DNA from: Bryobacterales bacterium
GTDB taxonomy: Bacteria; Acidobacteriota; Terriglobia; Bryobacterales; Bryobacteraceae
Length of the DNA: 64,000 bases
Assembly: GCA_020847045.1 (NCBI GenBank)
Contig: JADLCT010000108.1
Location: forward strand, 1-64,000
Direction of reading: 5' to 3'
Shown here: positions 16,406 through 25,144 of the stretch, in pieces
How the letters are laid out: every line of letters starts with the position of its first letter
How positions within the stretch are numbered: the stretch's first letter is position 1
The notes under the pieces: generated by a model
What the model was told of the DNA's origin: nothing
Database searches by the model: none
Seen by the model: the letters and a program-made list of their open reading frames with translations, nothing else
Translations under genes and position numbers: made by a program

Positions 16406-17353
16406 TCACTCCGCCAGACCAGTGATCAGAAACAGCGGCTCGCCCGGCTCAACCAGCGGGCAGGCGTGGATCAGCACCACCACGCCCGCGCGCGGCGCAT
16501 GAAACTCGTCAATCCGCCGCCCCCACTCATCATGCAGCGTGCCGAGCAAATCACCGGCGCCAACGGGCTGAAGCAGTTCCACGCGCGGCGTAAGGAAGCC
16601 TCTCTGCCTGGCGGGCACGCCCTCGTCGATGTTTCCGTCGCCGGCCAGCCGCAGACGCGGCGGCCGTGGCGCCAACGCGCCTTCCAGGATTCCCAGATGC
16701 CGCATCAGGCGCAGGATTCCCTCCCGGTAGACGGCCAGATCATCCGGGTGAATGCGCCCCGCGCCCCGTCCCTCGACATACAACCCCGGCACGCCGCGTG
16801 CCGCAGCCGCCGACACAGTGCGGCCCGGAGCGATGCTCTCGTGCCTCCAAATGACCGGCGCGCCGAAGGCCTCGGCGCCCCCCTCCGCAGCCGGGTCCCC
16901 CGCGTGGTAGCCAACCAGCGTGGGCATCAGCCACTTCACGCCCGCGCTGTGCAGATCGAGATAAAAGTCCGCCAGCGGCAGCAGCCGCTGGCCGAAACAC
17001 CAGGCGATGGCCTGCGTAGGTCCGCCCGCCGCATCGCCAGGAAACACGCGCGCCAGATTGCCGCCATCCAGCGGGCTCACACGCGTCCCGTTCCAGAACG
17101 CCGGCGGGTTGGCGACCGGTGTGGCGATCAGCGAGCCATGCATCCGGTCCGGATCTAGCGTCTCGAATACGTCGAAAATAGCCTGGATGCCCTCGTACTC
17201 GTCGCCGTGCACGCCGGCCGAAACCAGCAGCACCGGCCCCGCATGCGCTCCGCGAACCACCAGCACGGGCAGCGCCAGTCCCTCCCGCACGGTGAGAGCG
17301 TAACGGCCCTTCCGGCCTGCCCCGGCGGCTTCCCAATCGAACTCGGGCATCAT
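16406..17353 (-). CDS. Succinylglutamate desuccinylase/aspartoacylase-family (M14) deacylase
   Basis: A 315-aa zinc hydrolase of the AstE/AspA/DoeB group, which removes acyl groups from N-acyl amino acids. Metal ligands are visible in AGVHGDEYEG (His, Glu) and DLHSAG (His). The C-terminal beta-domain (about residues 230-315) has the lipoyl-like LLQPVGAGDLLGTLHDEWGRRIDEF motif seen in DoeB-type deacylases. ATG at 17353 overlaps the upstream stop (ATGA); longer readings only cover the neighbour out of frame. It is the last gene of a six-gene minus-strand operon with PLP enzymes and an M81 peptidase, so an N-acylated amino compound is a plausible substrate. Confidence 0.85.
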   Translation of the reverse strand: MMPEFDWEAAGAGRKGRYALTVREGLALPVLVVRGAHAGPVLLVSAGVHGDEYEGIQAIFDVFETLDPDRMHGSLIATPVANPPAFWNGTRVSPLDGGNLARVFPGDAAGGPTQAIAWCFGQRLLPLADFYLDLHSAGVKWLMPTLVGYHAGDPAAEGGAEAFGAPVIWRHESIAPGRTVSAAAARGVPGLYVEGRGAGRIHPDDLAVYREGILRLMRHLGILEGALAPRPPRLRLAGDGNIDEGVPARQRGFLTPRVELLQPVGAGDLLGTLHDEWGRRIDEFHAPRAGVVVLIHACPLVEPGEPLFLITGLAE

Positions 17354-18450
17354 GGCGCGCCCGTCAGCCACTCCCGCGTGAAGCGCGCCCAGCGGATGTC
17401 GCGGCCCCCATCGGCGAGCGCCTGCTGCCACACGGCCACCAGCGTTCCGTCGGCTGCCTGCGTCAGGCCCGGATAGGACACCTGCAAACCCCCGGTGCGC
17501 GCCACAATGCGCGGCGCGGTCCAGGTGCGCCCGCCGTCCAGCGAGAGCGCGGCGCTCAACGGGTGGCGCGCCAGCGGCGAATTGTTCCATACCGCGGTGA
17601 TGGCCGGCGATCCCTTCAGCCGGTAGAGCGCCGTGGGCGTGTTGTGTCCCGTCAGCGCGCCCGGCTGCGGCGCGGACCATGTAAGCCCCCCGTCGCGGCT
17701 CCGGCTTTCGTAGTGGCGCGTACCGCCGGAACGCAAAATCATCAGCACCTCGCCGTTGTCCAATTCCACCAGCGACGGCTCGCACAGTCCGTTGGTGCCG
17801 CCCGGCGTCAACTTGTCCAGCAGCACATGCAGCGCTCCGTGCAGCGTCCAGCGCTTGCCGTCCTTGGACGCCAGCACGCCCGCCGTCAAATCCATCTCGC
17901 CCTCGGTGCGCGCGGCCATGCCCATCTCAGGCCACTTGTCCCAGGCCACGCCCACCAGGTAGGTGCCATCGCGCAGCACAATGCCGTTATGCTGCTTGCC
18001 CGCCACGTACTGCCTCGGGATGGGAATCTCCTCCAGCGCGCCCCAGCTTGCCCCGTGGTCCTCGCTGCGGATGAACCGCGTCCAGCTTTTCGTGATCCGG
18101 TTCGGATGCGGCACAACGGTGGCGAACACGAACACGCGCGCGCCATCCACGAGTAGGTTCGGATCGGCCATCGTCAGCTCGCCCCCGGCCATCAACAACC
18201 GCGGCGCGCCCCACGTGCGGCCATCATCGCGTGAAAACGCTCCGTACACCCTGCCCGGACCGCCCCCCTTGGCCACCGACGCCCACACGCCCAGCAACTC
18301 GTCATTGCCCAGCCGGGCCACCTGCGGAATCGTGTTCAGGTGAAATTCCGCGCCATCCGAACCAATCACCGTTCCGGTTTCAAACCCCGTCTGCGCCGCA
18401 GCGGCGGCCGCCAGCAGTGCGGCCCACGCCATGTACCGTATCGTTCTCAT
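17350..18450 (-). CDS. Exported sialidase-like six-bladed propeller protein
   Basis: A 366-aa protein with a signal peptide (MRTIRYMAWAALLAAAAAAQ). Five Asp-box motifs mark propeller blades: SRDDGRTWGAP, SEDHGASWGAL, SKDGKRWTL, SRDGGLTWSAP and SLDGGRTWTAP. This is the exo-alpha-sialidase/BNR superfamily, but acidobacterial members often lack proven sialidase activity, and I cannot place the Arg triad with confidence. It sits among cytosolic enzymes of the same operon: 8 bp after the SDR stop, and its TGA overlaps the deacylase ATG. It may bind or cleave the external substrate whose products the operon breaks down. Confidence 0.86.
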   Translation of the reverse strand: MRTIRYMAWAALLAAAAAAQTGFETGTVIGSDGAEFHLNTIPQVARLGNDELLGVWASVAKGGGPGRVYGAFSRDDGRTWGAPRLLMAGGELTMADPNLLVDGARVFVFATVVPHPNRITKSWTRFIRSEDHGASWGALEEIPIPRQYVAGKQHNGIVLRDGTYLVGVAWDKWPEMGMAARTEGEMDLTAGVLASKDGKRWTLHGALHVLLDKLTPGGTNGLCEPSLVELDNGEVLMILRSGGTRHYESRSRDGGLTWSAPQPGALTGHNTPTALYRLKGSPAITAVWNNSPLARHPLSAALSLDGGRTWTAPRIVARTGGLQVSYPGLTQAADGTLVAVWQQALADGGRDIRWARFTREWLTGAP

Positions 18451-18458
18451 GGTCTGCC

Positions 18459-19217
18459 TCAGTAAGTTAGAAATCCGCCATCGGCCACCAGGTTGGCCCC
18501 GGTGACAAACGAAGCCTCGTCCGAGGCGAGCCAGCCGATGGCCGCCGCAATCTCTTCCACGCGTCCCCGCCGCCCGAGCGGTGTGTGGCGCAGATAGCGT
18601 CCCGTCGCGCCTCCGGCGCGCAAGCCGCCGCCCACACCGGCGCTCGCCTCCGTCTGAATATCGCCGGGCGAAACGCAGTTCACGCGAATCCCATGCTGGG
18701 CCAGCTCCAGCGCCATCGCACGGCCCAAGGCCACCTGCGCGGCCTTCGTGGCACAGTAGACCGAGGCGTGTTCCTGCGCCGCCAGCGCGCCGACCGACGC
18801 CACGTGAACGATGGCGCCGCCCCGCCCGTCCCGCACCATAACGCGCGCCACGGCCTGCGACACCAGCACCGCGCCCCGTAGATTCGTCCCGATCATGTCG
18901 TCGAGAAACGCGGCCGTGCAGTCGAGAAACGGCATCAGCGATGCGGTTCCCGTCATACTGGCGCAGTTCACCAGGACGCCGATGGCGCCGAGTTCGGCGC
19001 GCGCCCGCTCCACCATCGCCGTGATCTCCTCCTCGCGCCGCAGGTCGGCGCGCAGCCACAGCACTTCGCCGCGCTCTCCTTCCGCCTCGGCGCGGTGAGC
19101 CTCATCGAGATACCCGGCGGCGACGCGATCACCGCGCGCCCGGAACCAGTCCACTACGGCCAGTCCGATCCCTGTGGCTCCGCCGGTTACCAGAATGCCC
19201 CGGCCAGTCATCCCCAT
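18459..19217 (-). CDS. Short-chain dehydrogenase/reductase (operon member)
   Basis: A 252-aa classical SDR: cofactor motif LVTGGATGIG near residues 9-18, an NCAS-type motif VLVNCASMTGT, Ser-Tyr-Lys triad in VASVGAL and YCATKAAQ, RVNCVSPGDIQTEA, and the C-terminal ASFVTGANLVADGG. An acidic residue after the second strand (GYLDEAH) suggests NAD preference. Its start overlaps the end of the M81 gene by 10 bp. It is probably a hydroxy- or keto-acid (or sugar) dehydrogenase in the same catabolic route; the substrate is not evident. Confidence 0.9.
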   Translation of the reverse strand: MGMTGRGILVTGGATGIGLAVVDWFRARGDRVAAGYLDEAHRAEAEGERGEVLWLRADLRREEEITAMVERARAELGAIGVLVNCASMTGTASLMPFLDCTAAFLDDMIGTNLRGAVLVSQAVARVMVRDGRGGAIVHVASVGALAAQEHASVYCATKAAQVALGRAMALELAQHGIRVNCVSPGDIQTEASAGVGGGLRAGGATGRYLRHTPLGRRGRVEEIAAAIGWLASDEASFVTGANLVADGGFLTY

Positions 19218-20698
19218 GACGCCTCCTCCAACGGATAGAGCGGACGCCGCCGCCGCCGGTGTGGGAAGACCCGCGGATTGTCCGCCGTCACGCCCGGCGT
19301 GTCCACCAGCAGAATTTCGGCGGCGATGGGCTCATACGCCGCGCGCGGCGCCACGACGCCTTTCACGATGATGAGCCTCTTCCGGGAAGCGTCCACGCCC
19401 GCATGCAACAACTGCTCCAGGCTCATGGGCGCCATCCGCCGCGACGTGAGCATCACCGTGTGACCATCCGCCGTCTCCACCACCGCTGTCAGCCCCTGAT
19501 CGCACGCTCCCCAGCCGCCATGCCGCACCTGGCGCTCCACGAAACGGCCATCGGTGAGAACGCGCACCACGCCTTCGAGGCTCACCGGCGCGCCGTGGCG
19601 GTCATCGGTCTTGCCGCCCACTCGCAGGCGCACCGTTGCGCCAGGGCCTAGCGCCGCGCACTCGGCCGCCGCGGCGGGGTCATACAAAATCACCAGGGCG
19701 TCCCGCGCCTCCTGCCGCAAAGCCTCTTTGAACAGGATGGTGGAATCGCCCGGCGAGCCCGCGCCCACGTTGTCGCCAACGTCCATCAGCACCACCGGCC
19801 CGCGCGCGGCCAGGCGGGCATGGCGCACGCCCTCCTCCGGCGATGGCAAGGACCCGGTAAGCTCGCCGCGCATCTCCCAGGCGCGCAGCGCCATGTGCCG
19901 GGCGGCGCGCCGGGCCAGCGCCTCGTCGCCTTCGGCCACGGCCCAGAAGGACGCGCCCATCTCCTCGACATCGGCATAATAAAAACCCATCGCGATACTC
20001 GCCGAAAGGATCCCCGGCCATTGCATCACCTCGGTGATGCCGTCATAGAGCTGCCGCGCCGCACCTCCGGCCGTGTGCTGCCGCGAGATGGAAATCAGCA
20101 GCGGCGGCGTTTCCAGCGCCTGCACGGGCCGCGCCTCGCCGCGCAGCGTGCGCAGTAGAAGCGACGCCGCCTCCTGGCCGCGCTCCCGCTGGTCCAGGTG
20201 AGGATTGGTGCGATAGGCCACGGTGGCCGTGGCGAGCGAGATCAGCCGCGGCGATACGTTCGCGTGCAGGTCGAGCGTAACGGCGATGGGCACCTCCGGC
20301 CCCACCGCCTCCCGCACGCGGCGCAGCAATTCACCGTCGGCGTCCGGGTGCGTCTCGCTCACCGTCGCGCCATGCAGCGCCAGCAGCACGCCATCCAACG
20401 GCATGGCGCTTCGCAGATCCTCCAGCAGCTCCGACGCAATCCTCTCGAACGCCTCGCCCGACACCGTGCCGCTGGGAATGGCCATGGCGGCGAGCAGCGG
20501 CGCGGCTTCCGCCTCCTCCGCGTCCAGCACGTCCAGAAACCCGCCAAGCTCGTGATGTGCTCCGGCCCACCGCGCCAGAAGGCCCGGCCCGCGCGTCAGG
20601 CTCGCGGCCTGGAAACTTTCATAGGCCGTGGGCACTCCGAGAAAGGTGTTCGACTCGTGCAGGAACCCGCCCACGCCGATACGCCACTTCCTGCTCAT
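19208..20698 (-). CDS. M81 family metallopeptidase (MlrC-like)
   Basis: A 496-aa protein of the MlrC/microcystinase C family, zinc peptidases that finish breakdown of linear microcystin but that mostly have unknown substrates. Two domains are recognisable: an N-terminal part with IGVGGFLHESNTF, LALHGATVSETHPDADGE and VTLDLHANVSPRLI (metal-binding His/Asp), and a C-terminal part with VLMDVGDNVGAGSPGDSTILF and GGWGACDQGLTAV. ATG at 20698 overlaps the upstream stop (ATGA) and is preferred to 20707. It is cytosolic, with no signal peptide. Confidence 0.92.
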   Translation of the reverse strand: MSRKWRIGVGGFLHESNTFLGVPTAYESFQAASLTRGPGLLARWAGAHHELGGFLDVLDAEEAEAAPLLAAMAIPSGTVSGEAFERIASELLEDLRSAMPLDGVLLALHGATVSETHPDADGELLRRVREAVGPEVPIAVTLDLHANVSPRLISLATATVAYRTNPHLDQRERGQEAASLLLRTLRGEARPVQALETPPLLISISRQHTAGGAARQLYDGITEVMQWPGILSASIAMGFYYADVEEMGASFWAVAEGDEALARRAARHMALRAWEMRGELTGSLPSPEEGVRHARLAARGPVVLMDVGDNVGAGSPGDSTILFKEALRQEARDALVILYDPAAAAECAALGPGATVRLRVGGKTDDRHGAPVSLEGVVRVLTDGRFVERQVRHGGWGACDQGLTAVVETADGHTVMLTSRRMAPMSLEQLLHAGVDASRKRLIIVKGVVAPRAAYEPIAAEILLVDTPGVTADNPRVFPHRRRRRPLYPLEEASWG

Positions 20699-21720
20699 GC
20701 GATCCACTCCCGCAGAGCCTGCTGCACGGCATCCGGTGCAAGCGGCCCGCCCGCCGGCGTGATGTGGCTTTGCACCGATGCCGTGTCCTTGCTTCCATGT
20801 CCCGTCACCAGGCAGACGCAGCGTTCGCCCGGCTTCACCACGCCACTGGCCACGGCGCGACGCGCGCCCGCCAGCGCCGCCGCCCCGGCCGGTTCACAGT
20901 AGATGCCCTCTTCACGCAGCATCTCCCGCTGCGCTTCGAACACCTCCGTATCATCGACGCCGAACGCTTCGCCGCCCCCTTCGCGCAACATCCGCACGGC
21001 CAGGCTCGCGTCAATGTCAAAGGGTACCGACAGCCCGCTGAGGCGCGTGGCGCTCTCGACAGGTTCGACACTTTTCGACAGCCGCACGGCGTTCAGCACG
21101 GTCGGGCATCCGTTGGGTTGCACGGCGTGCACGCGCGCGCCGGGGCTGTTGCGCCGCATCTCCGCGCTTACGGCCGCGAACAGTCCGCCGCCGCCCACCG
21201 GCGCGAAGACGTGCGCCACATCCGGCGCCTGCGCCACAATCTCGCGTGCAATCGCCTTCACGCCCTCCATCCCCACCGGGCAATACCGGAAGGCCGACAC
21301 CACCAGCGCCGCGCGCCCTCCGTCCGTGAACTCACGCAGATCCGCGAACACAGCTTCGGTTACCTCCGGAGACGTGGCGAATCCGGTGACGCGCAGCAGC
21401 CTCGCCCCGTGCGCCTCCATCTGGAGAAGCTTGGCCGCCGGCGCATCGGCGTTCACCACAATCGCGCAGGCCAGCCCGTAGCGCGCGCAGTACGCCGCCA
21501 GCGATGCGCCCGTGTTGCCCGACGAGGTGGCCACGCACACGCGCACGCCGCGCGCCAGCAGGTGTTCCAACTCCGCCGCGATGAAACGGTCCTTGTATGA
21601 ACCCGTCGGGTTGACCATCTCCAGCTTGAACGCAAGACGCGCGCCAAGCAGTTTGGCTCCGATGCGGCAACTTTCGACAAGCGGCGTACCACCCTCGCCC
21701 ATGGTCACCCGGCGTCCCAT
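20695..21720 (-). CDS. Threonine synthase-like fold-type II PLP enzyme
   Basis: A 341-aa beta-family PLP enzyme. The Schiff-base lysine lies in MVNPTGSYKDR (about residue 43), the cofactor-facing loop is ATSSGNTGASLAAYCARYG, and PVGGGGLF binds the phosphate. It is shorter than canonical ThrC (about 350-500) and lacks its N-terminal extension, so threonine/serine dehydratase, diaminopropionate lyase or another beta-elimination is equally possible. It starts 4 bp after the aminotransferase stop, and its TGA overlaps the M81 ATG. A RidA gene is divergent next to this operon, which suits an enzyme that releases reactive enamines. Confidence 0.87.
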   Translation of the reverse strand: MGRRVTMGEGGTPLVESCRIGAKLLGARLAFKLEMVNPTGSYKDRFIAAELEHLLARGVRVCVATSSGNTGASLAAYCARYGLACAIVVNADAPAAKLLQMEAHGARLLRVTGFATSPEVTEAVFADLREFTDGGRAALVVSAFRYCPVGMEGVKAIAREIVAQAPDVAHVFAPVGGGGLFAAVSAEMRRNSPGARVHAVQPNGCPTVLNAVRLSKSVEPVESATRLSGLSVPFDIDASLAVRMLREGGGEAFGVDDTEVFEAQREMLREEGIYCEPAGAAALAGARRAVASGVVKPGERCVCLVTGHGSKDTASVQSHITPAGGPLAPDAVQQALREWIA

Positions 21721-21724
21721 GGAT

Positions 21725-23059
21725 TCAGCCGATGGCGCGCCGCACCGCTTCCAACGTTTGCTCCACGTCGTTCACACCGTGCGCCGTGGACAGATACCAG
21801 CGGCCGTCCGGCAATACGAGCACGCCTTCGTCCAGCAGCGCCAGCGCGAAATCCGAGTACATGGCCGTATCGGCGGCCATCGACTCGCGGTAGGTGCGCG
21901 CTGGACGCTCCTGGAAGCTGATGTGGAACACTGGACCACCGCCGGCCGCCACCACGGGAAGGCCCGCCGTGCGCAGCAGGCTCTCCATGCCCGTTCGCAA
22001 CTCCTCGCCCCTCGCCCACAAGCCCCGGTACGCCGCGCCGTCATCCTGCGACAACTCTTCCAGCGCCGCCTTGGCCGCCGCCAGCACGATGGGGTTTCCG
22101 TTGAGCGTGCCGGCGTGGACCACTTTGCCTTCCCCAATCAGTCCCATGTACTCCCGCCTGCCCGCCAGCACGCTGAGCGGCAACCCCCCGCCGGCCGCCT
22201 TGGCGAACGTGGCCAGGTCGGGCACAATCCCGTAGTGTTGCTGAGCGCCGCCCAGCGCCAGCCGGAAGCCTGTGATCACCTCGTCAAAGATGAGCAGGGC
22301 GCCATGCCGGGACGAAATCTCGCGCAAGAACGCAAGGACCCCGGGTTCGGCGGCCAGACATCCGCTATTACACAACAGCGGTTCGCAGACGATGGCGGCG
22401 ATGTCCGCCCCGGCTTCGTCGAACGCCCGCTCGACGGCCGCGCGGTCATTCCATTCCACGGCCACAGCCTCGCGGCCGGGCCGCTGGCCCAACCCCACCG
22501 GAATGGCCGCCCCGCCCGAGGCTTCAATCTGCTGCCGCGTAGGCCGGTAGCTCACCAGCACGCTGTCGTCCCAGCCGTGATAATGGCCTTCGAATTTGAG
22601 ATACTTCGTGCGCCCCGTCGCCGCGCGCGCCACGCGCAAAGCCACCTGCACAATCTCCGTGCCGCTGTTGGCAAAGGCCACCAAATCCGCGCAGGGAATG
22701 GCGCGGCACAGCATTTCGGCCACCTCATATTCGAGGTCGTGCTGCGCCCCAAAGGTGTGCCCCTTGCCCAGTTGGGCCTCGATCGCCCGGTTCACCACCT
22801 CTGGCGCGTGCCCCAGAATGAGTGGTCCCCAGGCCAGCGTGTAATCCAGATAGACGTTGCCGTCCACGTCGGTGATGCGCGCCCCGCTGCCCCGTTCGAA
22901 GTACAGCGGCGATGGGCGCGCCGAACGTCTGAGCGCCGTCGAAACGCCGCCCGCCAGAGACTTCTGCGCTCTGGCGTAGCGCGCCAGCGAGCCTCCGGTT
23001 TTTGACCGGACGCTCTCCTCGCGCCTCGCTGCGTTCCAACGATTGGGGGGTGTGGCCAT
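21725..23059 (-). CDS. Class III aminotransferase, glutamate-1-semialdehyde aminomutase-like
   Basis: A 444-aa fold-type I PLP enzyme. It has VDGNVYLDYTLAWGPLILGH, FANSGTEIVQVALRVARAATGR, FEGHYHGWDD, LLIFDEVITGFR and a PLP lysine in TFAKAAGGGLP. These match the GSA aminomutase subgroup, but the catabolic context and a divergent N-terminus argue against tetrapyrrole synthesis. Homologues act on beta- and omega-amino acids or aminosugar acids. ATG at 23059 (MATPPNRW) is preferred; codons back to 23125 encode a Gly/Arg-rich stretch. It is the promoter-proximal gene of the operon, with 89 bp to the divergent RidA gene. Confidence 0.87.
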   Translation of the reverse strand: MATPPNRWNAARREESVRSKTGGSLARYARAQKSLAGGVSTALRRSARPSPLYFERGSGARITDVDGNVYLDYTLAWGPLILGHAPEVVNRAIEAQLGKGHTFGAQHDLEYEVAEMLCRAIPCADLVAFANSGTEIVQVALRVARAATGRTKYLKFEGHYHGWDDSVLVSYRPTRQQIEASGGAAIPVGLGQRPGREAVAVEWNDRAAVERAFDEAGADIAAIVCEPLLCNSGCLAAEPGVLAFLREISSRHGALLIFDEVITGFRLALGGAQQHYGIVPDLATFAKAAGGGLPLSVLAGRREYMGLIGEGKVVHAGTLNGNPIVLAAAKAALEELSQDDGAAYRGLWARGEELRTGMESLLRTAGLPVVAAGGGPVFHISFQERPARTYRESMAADTAMYSDFALALLDEGVLVLPDGRWYLSTAHGVNDVEQTLEAVRRAIG

Positions 23060-23148
23060 ATCCAGACCGCTATTATCGCAGTAGCCGCCGCGCCCGCCTC
23101 CCGCGCCGGGTCCTCTGCCGCGCATCCTCTAAAATAGGATCTACGACG

Positions 23149-23586
23149 ATGACCCCCCAACAGACCGCCGAGAAACTCGGCATCTCCTTCGAGAAGCAGA
23201 CCCCCGGCTACCTCAACCTCTGCGTCCGCACGGGCAACCTCCTCATCACCTCCGGACACGTAAGCACGTTGAAGGGCAAGCTGGGCGCCGGACTCACCAC
23301 GCCGGAAGGCTATGAAGCGGCCAAGGATTGCGCGGCCAAGATTCTGAACTCCGTCTGGAACGTCCATGGCACGCTCGACGGTTTGCGCGTGCTGAAGCTG
23401 CTCGGCTGCGTAAACTCGGCGCCGGACTTCATCGAACACCATCTTGTGATCAACGGCGCCTCGGACCTGCTCCATGAAATCTTCGGCAAGTCCGGCGACG
23501 GCTTCCACGCCCGCTCCGCCTTCGGCTTCTCCTCGCTGCCCACCGGCGTCGCCGTCGAAGTGGAAGCGATTTTCGAGGTCAAGTAG
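23149..23586 (+). CDS. RidA/YjgF family enamine deaminase-like protein
   Basis: A 145-aa chorismate-mutase-fold protein. RidA proteins trimerise and hydrolyse reactive enamine/imine products of PLP dehydratases, protecting other PLP enzymes. It has GNLLITSGHVST, TPEGYEAAKDCAAKILNSV, and the C-terminal FGFSSLPTGVAVEVEAIFE. The usual catalytic Arg position in the conserved R-x-A-V element is occupied by SSLPTGVAVEVE, so activity may differ as in Rid subgroups without the Arg. ATG at 23149 gives family length. TAGGAT at 23135-23140 could be its -10. Confidence 0.9.
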   Translation: MTPQQTAEKLGISFEKQTPGYLNLCVRTGNLLITSGHVSTLKGKLGAGLTTPEGYEAAKDCAAKILNSVWNVHGTLDGLRVLKLLGCVNSAPDFIEHHLVINGASDLLHEIFGKSGDGFHARSAFGFSSLPTGVAVEVEAIFEVK

Positions 23587-23602
23587 TCATCTCTCCCGCC
23601 CG

Positions 23603-23621
23603 GGGCGGCCCCGCGCCGCCC
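23603..23621. terminator. GC hairpin between convergent RidA and DASS genes
   Basis: GGGCGGC (23603-23609) and GCCGCCC (23615-23621) flank a 5-nt loop and touch the stop of the transporter gene. No U-tract follows on either strand. Confidence 0.4.
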
Positions 23622-25043
23622 TCACCAGTATCCGATCACACGCCACCAGGCGAATCCCACCGTCGACCAGATCGTCAGATTCACCAGCGAGACAACAAAG
23701 CCCACCTTCCACCACGTCCGGAACGGAACATACTCATGCGCGAAGAACATGGGCGATGGCGTGGTGCCGTAGTGCGTCAGTCCGGCGGCCAGGTTCGTGA
23801 AACAGGCAAACGCGAAGGCCACCAGGCCCACTGGCGCCCCCGTGGCCACCAGCACGGCCAGGAACGGTGGGTACATGGCGAGTATGTGCGCCGTGATCGA
23901 AGCGAACGCGTAGTGCGCATAGAAGTAAACGGCGAGCGAAACAGCCAGGATCACCGGCCAACTGGCTTCGCCCAGTAAAGACCCGGCCCAGGCGGCGAAC
24001 TCACGCGTCACACCCGTGTTGTTGATCGATTTGCCCAACTGCACCAGGCCGCCGTACCAGATAAAGATGTCCCAGGCCGACTTCTCGCTTTTCACATCCT
24101 CCCAGGTGATCACGCCCGTCAACAGCAGAGCGCAACTGCCCGCCAGCGCCGTCACGGTGATGTCGATTCCGTGAATCGCGCTGGTGGCCCATAGCCCGCA
24201 CACGGCGGCAAAAACGGCGGCCAGAATCCACTCCTGCCCCCGGAGCCGCCCCATCTTGCGCAGTTCGCCAGCCGCGAACGCCGCCGCTTCCGGTGTGGCC
24301 CGAATCTCGGGAGGGTTCAGCTTCAGCACCACCCAGGGCACAACCGCCATGGAGCACAAGCCCGGCACAATCCCCGCCAGGAACCACTTCGTCCAGTCGA
24401 TCGGGTATCCGGCGCCGGTGGCGATCTTCGCCGCCAGCGCGTTGCTCGCCTGTCCCGTGAAGAACATGGCCGCGCTAATACAGATGCCCTGATACACAGC
24501 CGTAAACAGAAAGTTGCCCAGACGGCCGGCACTCGTATGCGGATGCGAATCGTACAACTCGGCGATCGAACGCATAATCGGTAGCACCACTCCGCCCGAG
24601 CGTGCTCCATTCGAGGGGATGATCGCCGCCAGCACCATGTCCGACAACGACAGCGCATAAGAAATACCCAGGGAACTGCGTCCGCACAGCCGCACGAAAA
24701 ATAAGGCGATGCGCCGCGCCAGCCCGGTGTTGATCAGCGCCCGCGAGATAAAAAAAGCGGCCATCACCAGCCACACCGTCGGGTCGCCATAGCCGGACAG
24801 CGCCTGTGCAATGGTGAGCCCCCCAAAGGCTGCCGACAACGTGACCGCCAGCAGGACCAGCGCGCCGCCCGGGATCGGCTGCAGTATCAAACCGGCGATG
24901 GTGGCCCCGAAAATGCCGACCAGCCGCCATCCCTCCGGCGTCACCGAAGCAGGCTTGGGCAACAGGAATTGAATTGCGAAATAGATCGCCACCAGCGCGG
25001 CGAACCGGCCAAACCGCTGATGAGTCTTCGCTGAATCGGACAC
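23622..25043 (-). CDS. DASS/SLC13 family anion symporter
   Basis: A 473-aa polytopic inner-membrane protein with about 12 hydrophobic segments, of the divalent anion:Na+ symporter group (CitT/SodiT1/YflS). Family signs are the GWRLVGIFGATIAGLILQPIPGGA N-terminus, AAIIPSNGARSGGVVLP (substrate-site SNT-like loop), WDIFIWYGGLVQLGKSINNTGV and ITAHILAMYPPFLAV with GLTHYGTTPSPMFF near the end. Likely substrates are di- or tricarboxylates such as 2-oxoglutarate, malate or tartrate. It converges on RidA and is divergent from the PEP-CTERM gene; it may supply or exchange products of the adjacent catabolic operon. Confidence 0.9.
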   Translation of the reverse strand: MSDSAKTHQRFGRFAALVAIYFAIQFLLPKPASVTPEGWRLVGIFGATIAGLILQPIPGGALVLLAVTLSAAFGGLTIAQALSGYGDPTVWLVMAAFFISRALINTGLARRIALFFVRLCGRSSLGISYALSLSDMVLAAIIPSNGARSGGVVLPIMRSIAELYDSHPHTSAGRLGNFLFTAVYQGICISAAMFFTGQASNALAAKIATGAGYPIDWTKWFLAGIVPGLCSMAVVPWVVLKLNPPEIRATPEAAAFAAGELRKMGRLRGQEWILAAVFAAVCGLWATSAIHGIDITVTALAGSCALLLTGVITWEDVKSEKSAWDIFIWYGGLVQLGKSINNTGVTREFAAWAGSLLGEASWPVILAVSLAVYFYAHYAFASITAHILAMYPPFLAVLVATGAPVGLVAFAFACFTNLAAGLTHYGTTPSPMFFAHEYVPFRTWWKVGFVVSLVNLTIWSTVGFAWWRVIGYW

Positions 25044-25107
25044 GAGCGGCGATTATATCCCAGCCCTTCGTTTGGACTACGGAATTGGTACTGGCAGCGA
25101 ATCCCCA

Positions 25108-25136
25108 TTGGCCCGTCCAACACGCCCTTCCATACT
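25108..25136 (+). promoter_or_regulatory. Candidate promoter of the HAF/PEP-CTERM gene
   Basis: TTGGCC (25108-25113) and CATACT (25131-25136) are spaced 17 bp. The predicted start site lies only 1-2 bp before the ATG at 25145, implying a leaderless transcript. Confidence 0.45.
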
Positions 25137-25144
25137 GAGCCCAC

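Noticed and set aside
21725..23059. Class III aminotransferase as true HemL (heme biosynthesis)
   Set aside because: The operon context is catabolic and no other tetrapyrrole gene is near; sequence likeness is to the broader family.
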